NCBI RefSeq assembly: GCF_030811215.1
Contig: NZ_JAUSQM010000001.1
Coordinates: forward strand, 3,878,001-3,942,000
Direction of reading: 5' to 3'
Source: Nocardioides massiliensis
GTDB taxonomy: Bacteria > Actinomycetota > Actinomycetes > Propionibacteriales > Nocardioidaceae
DNA: 64,000 nucleotides
In this document: positions 26,659-39,962 of the stretch, one piece after another
Position numbering within the stretch: the first letter of the stretch is position 1
Layout: each line of letters starts with the position of its first letter
Position numbers and translations under genes: made by a program
Notes under the pieces: generated by a model
What the model was told of the DNA's origin: nothing
Databases searched by the model: none
The model's input: only the letters and a program-made list of their open reading frames with translations

Positions 26659-26790
26659 ATGGGGCACGCCCAGATCACCACCACCCAGAAATACCTGCAC
26701 GCCTTGCCGGACGCCGGCGAGAAGAATCTGACGGCCTTGGACCGGATTCGCAGCGCTCCCACTCGGCGACGGGCGGGACCTGCGACCTGA
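26659..26790 (+). pseudogene. C-terminal scrap of a tyrosine recombinase/integrase
   Basis: Forty-three residues starting MGHAQITTTQKYLHALPD hold the last catalytic block of a phage-type integrase (HxxxxTTxxYxH, with the nucleophile Tyr) and its natural-looking tail. Nothing upstream belongs to the gene; the junction with the antisense ISL3 fragment is at about 26654. The 170 bp from 26790 to 26963 contain nothing recognised. Confidence 0.65.
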
Positions 26791-26962
26791 CCATGGACGG
26801 AACCGAGCCTCTCGAGCGTGGCCCGACCAAGTCACCGCCCCATACCGGCGCCTGGGCCCGACGCGCGACAAGTCGTGCGCAGTCAGACGCGCCTCGTCGC
26901 AGCCGGCTCCACCGAGACTTCACCGGTGACGTCAGGTCGTGGCGCCGACGACGTTTCCTCGC

Positions 26963-27493
26963 TCATAGCGCAGTTCGGCCGATTCGGCGGCGCAACGTGA
27001 GTCCACTGATCAACATGCTAGCGGCCAAGGCGGCCCCGACTCCTTCGCCAGCACGCAACCGCAGGTCGAGCAGTGGCTCGAGCCCGAGGTGGTCCAGAAC
27101 GAGGTCATGTCCGCATTCGCGGCTGCGCTGACCGGCGACCAGGTACGCCGATGCGCCCGGCTCGATTCGCATGGCGACCAGAGCGGCGACGGTGGTGGCC
27201 AGGCCGTCGAGGACAGTGACGGCGCCGACCGAGGCCGCTCCGAGCACGGCGCCGGCCAGGACGCAGAACTCGGGCCCGCCGACGGCGGCGAGCGCCTCCT
27301 CCGGCGAGCAGGGCGCTCCGCCGCGGGACCGCCGTACTCGTGCCAGGGCCGCGCCCACCACCTCGGTCTTGCGTCGCAGCATGGCGGTGTCGGCTCCCGC
27401 GCCGAGGCCGACCACCTCGGCCGGAGCGACATCGAGCAGCAGGGCCGCCAACGCGGCGGCGACCGTCGTGTTGCCGATGCCCACCTCCCCTAG
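26963..27493 (-). pseudogene. cobT: cobT 3' portion, cut off by IS elements
   Basis: Nicotinate-nucleotide-dimethylbenzimidazole phosphoribosyltransferase, second half. The conserved block GIGNTTVAAAL is at its upstream edge and GHDLVLDHLGLEPLLDL near its end. The codon at the edge is CTA inside the CTAG target copy (27490-27493) and reads Leu-Gly-Glu-Val-Gly-Ile-Gly. This continues in frame from the end of the bluB-cobT portion at 30514. The last ~20 residues do not look like CobT and may come from a second junction near the CTAG at 27018, so the true C-terminus may also be missing. Confidence 0.85.
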
Positions 27494-28654
27494 GGCTTCC
27501 GGCGCACGGGTCGGGGTGACAGGTCGGTGTCTCTGGGTTGCTTGACCGGTCGGTCAGGCAGCAGTCTGCCGGATGCGGCGCTTGAGTTCCTTCTTGACTT
27601 GCAGCGGGGTGCGGCCGGCCATGTAGTCGCCGTGGTTGGGGCGCTCGTTGTTGTAGTCGACGACCCAGGCCTGCAGGGCCCTGTCGAGCAGCGCGATGTC
27701 TTCGACCCGTCCTCGGTGGAAGTGGGGCCGGTAGAACTCGTGGAGCACGGTTCCGTGGAACCTCTCGCACACCGCGTTGTGGTTCGGTGACCTCGGCGGG
27801 ATCCGGTGATGATGCAGCCCGAGCTCGCCGACGCGGGCTTGGAACGCCTTGCCGACGAACTCTGGACCGTTGTCGGTCAGGACCCCTTCGAGGGTGATGC
27901 CGTGCTTGCGCAGCGCCTTCTTCAGATGATCCAGGAGCAGCGCCGTGACGGCGGCTGTCTTGTCGCCCACGACGAGCTGGACGACCGCGATCCGGGTGGC
28001 GATGTCGACCGCGGTCAGCTGCCACACCGCACCCACGCCCTTGAGGCGCCCGACGTAGAACGCATCCAGGGCTACGACCTGGCCCGGGCGGGAGGCGTAT
28101 TGGCAGAACCCGAAGGGGCCCTCGAGGGCAGCCTCGGTGAGCTGCCCGGTTTCGGTGGCAGTCAGACTGGCCAACGCGATGATCCGCTGCTTGGCGGTGC
28201 CCAGGTTGTGACGCTTGAGGACCTTCGCGACGCCTGAGGCCGACCGGTCGACACCGCGCTTGCTGAGGTGGCGAAGCAACGACTTCGGACCCAGCGTCGG
28301 CTTGGCGATCGCTTCGGAGAGGATCACCGCGACCTCTTCGGAGGACATCGCGTTCGGCATGTGCGGACGGCGTCGCTCACGCGGCAGCAGTGCCGAGAGG
28401 CCGTACTGCTCGGCTTTGTTGACCCACTCGTAGTAAGTCTTGCGCGAGATGCCGAACACTCGGCACGCCTCGCTCACGTTGTTGATTCTCGCTGCGTACT
28501 CGAGCACTCGCACACGCCTGTCGTACACAATGTCGTCGTGGGTCACGGAATGACTTCCTGTTCTCTAGATCTCAGCAATCCAGAGACTGTCTTCCGTGGC
28601 CCACACCTACGCGCAGGCTCACCGGGTGTCACCCCAACCCGTGATCCCTACGCC
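27494..28654. mobile_element. IS481-family insertion sequence, complete
   Basis: An element of about 1.16 kb. The left end begins GGCTTCCGGCGCACGGGTCG; the inverted right end reads GGCGTAGGGATCACGGGTTG; both continue GGGTGACA. The two ends therefore share an imperfect ~28-bp inverted repeat. CTAG (within CCTAGG) flanks both sides at 27490-27493 and 28655-28658, consistent with the CTAG preference known for IS481. One transposase gene occupies the interior. Confidence 0.85.
27554..28546 (-). CDS. IS481-family transposase
   Basis: A 330-residue DDE transposase with an N-terminal helix-turn-helix (NNVSEACRVFGISRKTYYEWV) and an integrase-core domain. The core has VVALDAFYVG (first Asp), VLTDNGPEFVG (second Asp) and NAVCERFHGTV (Glu). 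Full length, no frameshift. It moves the element that, with its IS1182-type neighbour, splits bluB-cobT. Confidence 0.92.
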   Translation of the reverse strand: MTHDDIVYDRRVRVLEYAARINNVSEACRVFGISRKTYYEWVNKAEQYGLSALLPRERRRPHMPNAMSSEEVAVILSEAIAKPTLGPKSLLRHLSKRGVDRSASGVAKVLKRHNLGTAKQRIIALASLTATETGQLTEAALEGPFGFCQYASRPGQVVALDAFYVGRLKGVGAVWQLTAVDIATRIAVVQLVVGDKTAAVTALLLDHLKKALRKHGITLEGVLTDNGPEFVGKAFQARVGELGLHHHRIPPRSPNHNAVCERFHGTVLHEFYRPHFHRGRVEDIALLDRALQAWVVDYNNERPNHGDYMAGRTPLQVKKELKRRIRQTAA

Positions 28655-28658
28655 CTAG

Positions 28659-30502
28659 GAGACTGCTGAACAATCCGCGCGCCTGACCGGGGCGGTATGC
28701 GGGTGCTGGGATCCTTGGGTTGTGCAGGGTGAGGCGGATCGTCAGCGTGAGTTGTTGGACGTGGAGTCGGTGGCTGGGCATCTGCTCGAGCCGGGCAGCG
28801 TGTTCGCGTTGCTGGCCGAGCATCGCGACCGGCTGTTTCCCGGCGAGTTGTTCGCCGACCTGTTCCCGTCAAAGCGGGGTCGGCCCTCGATCCCAGGCGA
28901 GGTGATCGCTTCGGTGATCGTGCTGCAGGCGCTGTATGGCCATTCGGACCGCGAAGCGATCGATGCGCTCACTTACGACCTGCGGTGGAAAGCCGCATGC
29001 GGGTATGCGATCGACGCCAAGGGCTTCGACCCCTCGACGTTGACCTACTGGCGGCGCCGGCTGGCCGCGAGCGACCGCCCGCAGCGGATCTTCGAGGTGG
29101 TCCGCGAGGTCATCACCGAAACCGGGGCGGTGGCCGGCAAGCAGCGCCGGGCACTGGATTCCACGATCCTCGATGACGCGGTCGCCCGCCAAGACACCGT
29201 CACGCAGCTGATCGCCCAGATCCGCCGCGTTGGCCGCGAGGTACCGGGCGCAAAGGATTTGATCGCGACTGTGTGCACCCGGCTGGCGACACTGACCGGC
29301 CAGGACTACGACCAGCCCGGCAAACCGTCGATCGCTTGGGACGACCAGGCCGCTCGCGAGGAGCTGGTCACCGCGCTGGTGGGAGACGCGCTCGCGCTGC
29401 TCGCCGGACTTGATGTCGAGGCGATCACCGCCGAGGGCGGCAAGGCCGCTGATGCGGTCGCATTGCTGGCCCTGATTGCCGGCCAAGACGTCGAGCCCGC
29501 GGAGGGCTCTGACGGCACCGACGGGCGGTGGCGCATCGCGCGCAGGACCGCGCCGGACCGGGTGATCTCGACCGTCGATCCCGACACCCGGCATGCCCAC
29601 AAGTCCCGCGAACGGCGCCAGGACGGGTTCAAAGCCCACCTGGTGGTCGAACCGGACACCGGGCTGAGCACGGTGTGTGAGTTGACCAAGGCCAACGGGG
29701 CGGGGACTTCTGATGCGAGCGTGGGAGCTCGGCTCGTCACCGCTGATCTGACGATCAGCGAGAACAATGACGAGAACGGGAACGGCATTGAGGTGCTGGG
29801 TGACTCTGCCTATGCCAGTGGCGACATGCTTGATGAGCTCAACGACAACCAGTGGCGGCCGCTGCTGAAGCCGCGGCCGCTGCGCCCAGCAGTCGAGGGC
29901 GGGTTCACCATCGATGACTTCGCCCACGACACCGCCGCCGGCACCCTGACCTGCCCGGCAGGAGTCACGCGCCAGGTCACCGCGAAGAACTACGCAACGT
30001 TCGGGACCGCGTGCCGCGGTTGCCCACTCCGCGAGCAGTGCACCACCTCAGCGGCGGGTCGCAGCATCAAGATCCACGAGCACGCCCACCTCCTGCGCGA
30101 GCACCGTCAACGAGCCGCCGACGAAGGTTTCCAGGCCGCATATCGCCAGCACCGGCCGATGGTCGAACGCTCCATCGCCTGGCTCACCCGAGGCGCGCGC
30201 CGCGTGCCCTACCGCGGGGTCGAGAAGAACAACAACTGGCTCCACCACCGCGTCGCCGCGCTCAACCTGCGCCGGCTCGTTGCGATGGGACTGACGAACA
30301 CCAACGGAACCTGGGTCCTGGCCTGAAACAGGACCAGCGGGGCCCTTGCTGATCCTCTCCGAGCCGCGCACGATGGCTCACAGGCGGGCGGAACGACCCC
30401 GTTGTCGCACTCACGAGTGCTGACCCAAACACGCCGCTCGACGGCCTTGGCGGCGTTCCGCCCGCCGTCCACGCCCACACGCGCACCAAGACCCCACCTT
30501 GT

Positions 30503-30513
<11 letters not shown>
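28659..30513. mobile_element. IS1182-family insertion sequence, complete
   Basis: An element of 1855 bp bounded by perfect 15-bp inverted repeats GAGACTGCTGAACAA at 28659-28673 and, inverted, 30499-30513. CTAG flanks both ends (28655-28658 and 30514-30517); the left copy is shared with the adjacent IS481 element. The transposase is intact, so the element could be active. Confidence 0.88.
28722..30326 (+). CDS. IS1182-family transposase
   Basis: A 534-residue transposase of the IS1182 type (ISL-like DDE fold). Features are LFPGELFADLFPSKRGRPSIP at the N-terminus, the SVIVLQALYGHSDREAIDAL segment, RALDSTILDDAV (first Asp), GDSAYASGDM (second Asp), a Cys cluster (CRGCPLREQC) and VERSIAWLTRGARRV (Glu). 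It starts at GTG 28722. Full length with no internal stop. Confidence 0.93.
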   Translation: MQGEADRQRELLDVESVAGHLLEPGSVFALLAEHRDRLFPGELFADLFPSKRGRPSIPGEVIASVIVLQALYGHSDREAIDALTYDLRWKAACGYAIDAKGFDPSTLTYWRRRLAASDRPQRIFEVVREVITETGAVAGKQRRALDSTILDDAVARQDTVTQLIAQIRRVGREVPGAKDLIATVCTRLATLTGQDYDQPGKPSIAWDDQAAREELVTALVGDALALLAGLDVEAITAEGGKAADAVALLALIAGQDVEPAEGSDGTDGRWRIARRTAPDRVISTVDPDTRHAHKSRERRQDGFKAHLVVEPDTGLSTVCELTKANGAGTSDASVGARLVTADLTISENNDENGNGIEVLGDSAYASGDMLDELNDNQWRPLLKPRPLRPAVEGGFTIDDFAHDTAAGTLTCPAGVTRQVTAKNYATFGTACRGCPLREQCTTSAAGRSIKIHEHAHLLREHRQRAADEGFQAAYRQHRPMVERSIAWLTRGARRVPYRGVEKNNNWLHHRVAALNLRRLVAMGLTNTNGTWVLA

Positions 30514-35698
<5,185 letters not shown>

Positions 35699-35702
<4 letters not shown>

Positions 35703-36814
35703 GAGGAGAAGACCCTTCTGACCGCAGGGCTGTTGACGAGCTGGTACGCGTCGAACCGGCCCGGCGCGAAGGGCCGCGCCACGCCCATGGCGTTGCCGTT
35801 CTCGACCAGGATCCGGACGATCTGGGCGCTCAGCGGTGCCAGCAGGACGCCGCCGCGGTAGTGGCCGACCGCCAGGACCAGACGGAAGGGTCCCGGGCTG
35901 TCGACGGTCCCCAGCAACGGCCCGTTGTCCGGCGTGCCGGGGCGGTTCCGGGCGGTGATGTCGACGACGCCCGCTGTCTCCAGCCCGGGAACGAGCGTGC
36001 GGGCGGCGTGCAGCAGGCGCACGATCGTGCCGAGGCTCGCGACCGGCACGGTGTCGTGCTCCTCCTCGCTCGCGCCGACGACTACCTCTCCGCCGGCGCG
36101 CGGCACCACGTAGACCTTCTCGCCGTGGACCCGGGCCCGGAGCACGCGCGTGGGCGGGTCGGCGGCGCGCAGCCGGATCGTCTCCCCCCTGACAGGACGG
36201 ACGGCCGGGACCAGCTCGCGCGCCTCGGCACCAGTGGCGACCACGACCGCGTCGGAGGGGAAGCTCCGGCCGTCGGCGGTGGCCACGCCCGACGGCGTCA
36301 CCTCCGCCCGGGCCCGAACCAGGTGGGCGCCCACGAGGCGCAGGAGGGCCTCCGCGACCAGGCGCGGGTTGACGTGGTGGTCCTCGGGAAGGAGGGCCGC
36401 GCCGGCGACCCGCGACAGCGTCGGCTCCTCGGCGCGGGCCTCGCGCCGGTCGAGCTCGCGGAAGGCGACGCCCTCGGCCTCGAGCACAGCCAGCGTGCGA
36501 CGGACGTGCAGCAGGTCGTCGTGGTCCTGCCCCGCCAGCAGCGTGCCCGCGGTGCGAAGGTCGACGTCGAGACCGGCGGCGGCGTGCAGGCGCGCGGCGT
36601 ACGACGGCCACAGGCGCGCCGAGGCGACGCCGAGCCTGAGCAACTCCGTCTCCCCGTGCCACGCCTCGCCGGCGGGCGCGAGCATCCCGGCCGCCGCCCG
36701 GGTCGCGCCGGCGCCCGGATCGGGGTCGAACACCCGGACATCGTGCCCCGCGCGGACCAGCTCCTCCGCGCAAGCCAGGCCGACGATGCCGGCCCCGACC
36801 ACCGCTACCCTCAT
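35699..36814 (-). CDS. thiO: glycine oxidase ThiO
   Basis: A 371-residue FAD enzyme that oxidises glycine to dehydroglycine for thiazole formation. FAD motif VAVVGAGIVGLACAEELV is at residues 3-20, AAAGMLAPAGE follows, and the C-terminal flavin contact is AVGHYRGGVLLAPL. The ATG at 36814 overlaps the thiE stop (ATGA). The aerobic ThiO route agrees with oxygen-dependent BluB in the same operon. Confidence 0.95.
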
Positions 36815-37422
36815 GCGACCGCGACGGCGCCGACGAGTTCCCTCGCGGACAGTCCGGGCTGAGGGGATCGGCAGATGGCCGAGGCCACCGCGATCCCGTA
36901 CGCCCCGGCCGCCATCACCTCGGGTGCGCGCTCGGCGTTGATGCCAGAGATCGCGATCGCCGGCAGGACTCGAGCCGCATCACGCAGCACGTCCAACCCG
37001 ATCGGGTCGGGGAGACCACTCTTCGTGGTCGTGGGGTAAACAGGCCCCACACCGACGTAGTCGGCGCCCTGCGCCTTCGCCTCACGGGCCTGGTCTGCGT
37101 TCCGGCAGGTGCCGCCGACGAGGAAGCCCTCCGGTGCCAGGCGTCTGGCCTCGGCGACCGCGAGGTCATCACGGCCGAGATGGACGCCTTGCGCTCCGGC
37201 AACGAGTGCGATGTCGACGCGGTCGTTCACGATCACCGCCGCCGGGGTACCGGCAAGGCGGTCCACGAGGGCGCGGGTGAACGCCACCACCTCGCGGTCG
37301 GACACCGACTTCGCACGCACCTGGACGGCGTCGACGCCCTCACGGACGACCGCCTCTAGCAGGCTGAGCGCTCCGTTGTCGTACGACGGCAAGTCGGTGA
37401 TGCAGTGAATGCGGGGTAGCAC
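36811..37422 (-). CDS. thiE: thiamine phosphate synthase
   Basis: A 203-residue canonical ThiE that joins HMP-PP and thiazole phosphate. The segments VQVRAKSV, VNDRVDIALVAGAQGVHLGR, GPVYPTTTKSG and AIAISGINAERA are all present. The start chosen is the GTG at 37422, with GAGGAG four bases upstream. The ATG-like codon further upstream lies inside the conserved riboswitch core. First gene of the operon below the TPP riboswitch. Confidence 0.93.
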   Translation of the reverse strand: MLPRIHCITDLPSYDNGALSLLEAVVREGVDAVQVRAKSVSDREVVAFTRALVDRLAGTPAAVIVNDRVDIALVAGAQGVHLGRDDLAVAEARRLAPEGFLVGGTCRNADQAREAKAQGADYVGVGPVYPTTTKSGLPDPIGLDVLRDAARVLPAIAISGINAERAPEVMAAGAYGIAVASAICRSPQPGLSARELVGAVAVA

Positions 37423-37432
37423 GTCGCTCCTC

Positions 37433-37522
37433 ACTTCCTTCGCCGGCATTACCCGGATCAGGTTCGACGGTCGGAGCGGCTCCAGCCCCATCTCAGCCCG
37501 ATGCCTCGGGCTCCCGTGTGGA
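37433..37522 (-). ncRNA. TPP riboswitch (thi box)
   Basis: On the minus strand the leader has GGGCTGAGAT, then CCGACCGTCGAACCTGATCC, then GGGTAATGCCGGCGAAGG. These are the TPP-binding aptamer's CUGAGA, ACCUGAUC-x-GG and UAAUGCCxGCGxAGG elements in order. It ends 11 bp before the thiE GTG, so thiamine pyrophosphate would shut off expression by hiding the ribosome-binding site or by early termination. Through the overlapping genes it also governs bluB-cobT. Confidence 0.95.
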
Positions 37523-37648
37523 ATGCAACGACCGTAGCAGCCGTGCAAGCTCTCTCGGAAGGAGGTCAGCCGGACGGCATAGCCGTCCCTGCCTTTTGCT
37601 TGACAACCAGGCCGACCCGCGGTGAGGACAACCAGTGGGCCGAGCAGG

Positions 37649-38133
37649 TCAGAGCCCAGCAACGTCGCCGATGACGATGATCGCCGGACCTGGATCGTGC
37701 CACCGGAGGCGATCATCCGCACCCATGCCAAGAACCGGAGGTCGCGGCATGGCTCCAGGACACGGCGGAGGCGTTCGAGGAGATCGGCGAGATCGATCTG
37801 GCCATCGACTGGGCGAAGCAAGCGATGGAATTCGACCGCGGCCACCAGTCCCGCAAGGCCGCGGACTACTTGGTGCGGCCTGCTCGAGGCCCACCGACCC
37901 GCCCAGGCGCTGGAGGCCCGGCTCTCGGTGTTCCGCAAGTGGCCGTCTTCGACATCGGCGGCGCGGCTGCACAAGGCCGCCAGCAAAGCGTGGCCCGAAT
38001 ATCGCGACGAGGTGGTGGCGACCCTCGCCGCGAGCCCGAGCGACGCGGTGCTCTTTGCGCACGTGACGCTGAACGATCCCGAGTTCGCGTGGAACCTCGC
38101 ACACTCGCTCGCGCTCGACAGCGACCACTCGAT
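37649..38133 (+). pseudogene. frameshifted remnant of a TPR-like hypothetical protein (with an antisense CobA-like scrap)
   Basis: From ~37745 the plus strand reads WLQDTAEAFEEIGEIDLAI and WAKQAMEFDRGHQSRKAADY in one frame, then WCGLLEAHRPAQALEARLSV and EYRDEVVATLAASPSDAVLF in the next. One extra T near 37868 shifts the frame. This resembles repeat-containing actinobacterial proteins of unknown function; both ends are missing. Antisense at 37649-37695, PAIIVIGDVAGL followed by a stop matches the C-terminus of uroporphyrinogen-III methyltransferase (CobA), a very short and tentative scrap. Confidence 0.45.
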
Positions 38134-38302
38134 CGATATCGAGCGGTGCAGGCGGTCCGTCGAGGATGCTCGGCGGTCATCCGAGTTGGAGGGCTCCCGC
38201 AGCAGCGACGCCACCCGCGCCGACCAGGAAGCATTCGTGCGCGGCGAGATCGACGAACGGCAACTGGGCGGGCGGGTGCGGGCTCGCTATCGCCTGGTCT
38301 GG
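38134..38302 (+). pseudogene. VbhA-type antitoxin fragment, fused in frame to upstream debris
   Basis: The frame continues from the preceding remnant into RCRRSVEDARRSSELEG, AFVRGEIDERQLGGRVRARY. This is the pattern of VbhA-like antitoxins that inhibit Fic AMP-transferases: the helix with the S-x-x-x-E-G inhibitory motif, then a GEI-type segment. No start codon of its own and no Fic gene are nearby, and it runs past its natural end into the convergent HEPN gene. A relic. Confidence 0.45.
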
Positions 38303-38757
38303 TCAGAACAAGCCGAGCTGATCGAGAATGCCTTGCGACGCGGTGATGATCGCTTCCGCGTTATCGACGGCTTCCGCAGCCTCATCCTGCGTGGCGTCGT
38401 CACTCGGGCGCTCGGGATACTCGAGCTCGTTGCGCCGACGACGGAGCGCGCCGAACTGCCGGAAGCCAGGACCGAACTGCGCTCGAGCAGCGCGCTCGAC
38501 GGCGTAGTGCCCACCCTTCGTCGTCGGCCGCAGCCCTTGATGAGCGAGCAGGGCGGTCAATGCCTGACGCGCGGCGTCGTAGGCCAGGACGAGAGCGGAG
38601 TCAGGGTCGGAGTCGACGGCTGACCGCGCTGTCGTCAGAGTCACCGTCGCCTTCTCAAGGAGCCGCTCGCCGTTGGCAGCGGCCCAGTCAGCTTCTGCAG
38701 TTCGCCCGCCTCGAGCAGCGCTTCGACGTCGGACTCGCCGCGCGTCCAGCGGGCCAT
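38303..38757 (-). pseudogene. HEPN-domain toxin of an MNT/HEPN pair, frameshifted
   Basis: The ATG at 38757 overlaps the nucleotidyltransferase stop (TGATG) and reads MARWTRGESDVEALLEAGEL, but this frame closes early. The rest (NGERLLEKATVTLTTARSAV, then GALRRRRNELEYPERPSDD) is in another frame. The span is 455 bp, one short of a multiple of three; the break is around 38681-38697. The RRRRNELEYP segment corresponds to the R-x4-6-H/EY RNase motif region of MNT-linked HEPN proteins. Restart at GTG 38644 is possible but would lack the first helix. Either a genuine inactivation or a sequencing error. Confidence 0.75.
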
Positions 38758-39350
38758 CAGGGGTTCACCGGCTCACGCGAGTCGAGGACGGTGACGTGCG
38801 CGGACTCCTTGACCTGGGCGACGAGTGCGTCCTCAGGATCAGCCCACTGCTTCGCCGTGCGCACGACCGGATTGACCTCGATCCCCAGCCGGGCGTTCGC
38901 ACGGTCAGCCGCGTCGTAGAGGTCGGCGCGGTCGACCTTGCCCACGACGAGCACGTCGATGTCGTGCGGTGGCGGACCTGCCTGACCGTCGTACCGGGCA
39001 GCCCAGGAGCCGAAGATCACAACCTGCTCGGCTCCCTTGATCGCGAACTCCTCGGCAATCACGGCCCGAGGACCGAAGGTGATCTCCAGGAGTTGGGCCA
39101 GTGCCTTCGCCGCCGGGTGGTCGACGTTGGCGCGAATCAGCCGGTTCCGCCCCTGGGTGCGGCTCCGGAGGAGGCCGGCCTCATCGAGACGGATCACCTC
39201 GCGGTGCAGGGTGGAGAGCGGCACCCCAAGCCGCGCGGCCATCTCGGTCACGCCGTACTCCTGCTCAGGATGCAGCAGCACCCACATCAACAGCTCGGCC
39301 TGATGCCGCGATCGAAACACCGGCATCAGCGCTGGCCCATCGCTACGCAT
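38757..39350 (-). CDS. MNT-type nucleotidyltransferase antitoxin with N-terminal HTH
   Basis: A 197-residue protein. Residues ~8-75 form a winged helix (GVTEMAARLGVPLSTLHREVIRLDEAGLLRS). The rest is a minimal nucleotidyltransferase with IFGSWAARYDG followed by HDIDVLVVG, the GSW...D-x-D active site. In MNT/HEPN toxin-antitoxin systems the MNT part neutralises the HEPN RNase, in known cases by AMPylating it. Start at ATG 39350 rather than the upstream ATG at 39428, because a good promoter puts the transcript start on this ATG. The HTH suggests autoregulation. Confidence 0.85.
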   Translation of the reverse strand: MRSDGPALMPVFRSRHQAELLMWVLLHPEQEYGVTEMAARLGVPLSTLHREVIRLDEAGLLRSRTQGRNRLIRANVDHPAAKALAQLLEITFGPRAVIAEEFAIKGAEQVVIFGSWAARYDGQAGPPPHDIDVLVVGKVDRADLYDAADRANARLGIEVNPVVRTAKQWADPEDALVAQVKESAHVTVLDSREPVNP

Positions 39351-39394
39351 AACTGGAATATATCTCCCGGTTATAGGTAGCGTCAAGGCTACCT
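39349..39394 (-). promoter_or_regulatory. leaderless promoter and two palindromes for the MNT/HEPN operon
   Basis: On the minus strand TTGACG (39381-39386) and TATATT (39357-39362), 18 bp apart, place transcription at the A of the ATG, giving a leaderless mRNA. Two inverted repeats overlap these boxes: ATAACTGG with CCGGTTAT (39349-39356/39367-39374, one mismatch) and perfect AGGTAGC with GCTACCT (39375-39381/39388-39394). They are likely operators for the HTH of the nucleotidyltransferase. Confidence 0.6.
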
Positions 39395-39579
39395 TCTTCA
39401 CTCTGCCGCCCGCCGGGACCTCACTCATCGTCCCGGACGAACGCGAAGTTCACCTTCATGGCCGAGCGAGCCCGAAAATGACCGGAACCAACGGCGCTGC
39501 GGCCCCGCTGGGCGACGCTCCGCGCCCGTCGATGTGATGGGTAAACGATGCGATCGCATCTCGCCCCCAAAGCAAAAGA

Positions 39580-39604
39580 CCAGGTCAACCATAGGCTGAC
39601 CTGG
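39580..39604 (-). terminator. tRNA-type terminator
   Basis: CCAGGTCA and TGACCTGG form an 8-bp stem with a 9-nt loop; on the minus strand the stem is followed by TCTTTT. It lies directly downstream of the partial initiator tRNA and is probably that gene's own terminator. Confidence 0.75.
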
Positions 39605-39614
39605 ACTTTCTTCG

Positions 39615-39648
39615 TAGCGGGGGCAGGATTTGAACCTGCGACCTCTGG
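39615..39648 (-). tRNA. 3' fragment of an initiator tRNA-Met gene (partial)
   Basis: On the minus strand CCAGAGGTCGCAGGTTCAAA, TCCTGCCCCCGCTA reads as the 3' side of the anticodon stem, the variable loop, a perfect T arm (GCAGG-TTCAAAT-CCTGC) and the 3' acceptor strand. It matches the 3' part of bacterial tRNA-fMet, as I remember the sequence. The 5' part (acceptor, D arm, anticodon) is absent; unrelated sequence starts at about 39650. No CCA is encoded. Such 3' ends are typical integrase attachment sites, so this is probably an att remnant. The 39650-39810 stretch beyond holds nothing recognisable. Confidence 0.7.
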
Positions 39649-39810
39649 ACAAGATCGGAGGCCTGATCCCGCTACCTCAAACTTCGGATCCCTTCGGGAA
39701 ACCTCGGGTTGATCTGGAGGTTCTCCAATGGACGGCCCCAAGTCTATCGGAACACCTTGGAACGCCTGCCGAACGTTTCCGATGACTTTTCGATCCTGAG
39801 TTGCACAGAT

Positions 39811-39935
39811 TTAGTGGGCCACACGGTCGAGGAGTTCTTGAACGTCTGCGGGGATCTGGGGCCGGGCGTCGATGGTCTGGCCGGCCAGGCTGATCGTGAT
39901 GTCCTGCAGGGGGCGCAAGGCCTGGACGAGTTTCT
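39811..39935 (-). pseudogene. C-terminal coding scrap abutting the IS3 element
   Basis: The minus strand reads FKKLVQALRPLQDITISLAG, then DARPQIPADVQELLDRVAH and a stop. It looks like the genuine end of a protein cut by the left end of the IS3-type element. No family recognised. Confidence 0.3.
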
Positions 39936-39962
39936 TGAAGCGCCCCAGGTTCTCCGCCGCTC

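Noticed and set aside
26359-26790. A 143-residue plus-strand gene
   Set aside because: Only its last 43 residues resemble a protein (integrase end); the rest is antisense to the ISL3 fragment.
39601-39700. A complete tRNA gene
   Set aside because: Only the 3' arm and acceptor strand are present; no D arm, anticodon loop or 5' acceptor strand can be folded upstream.
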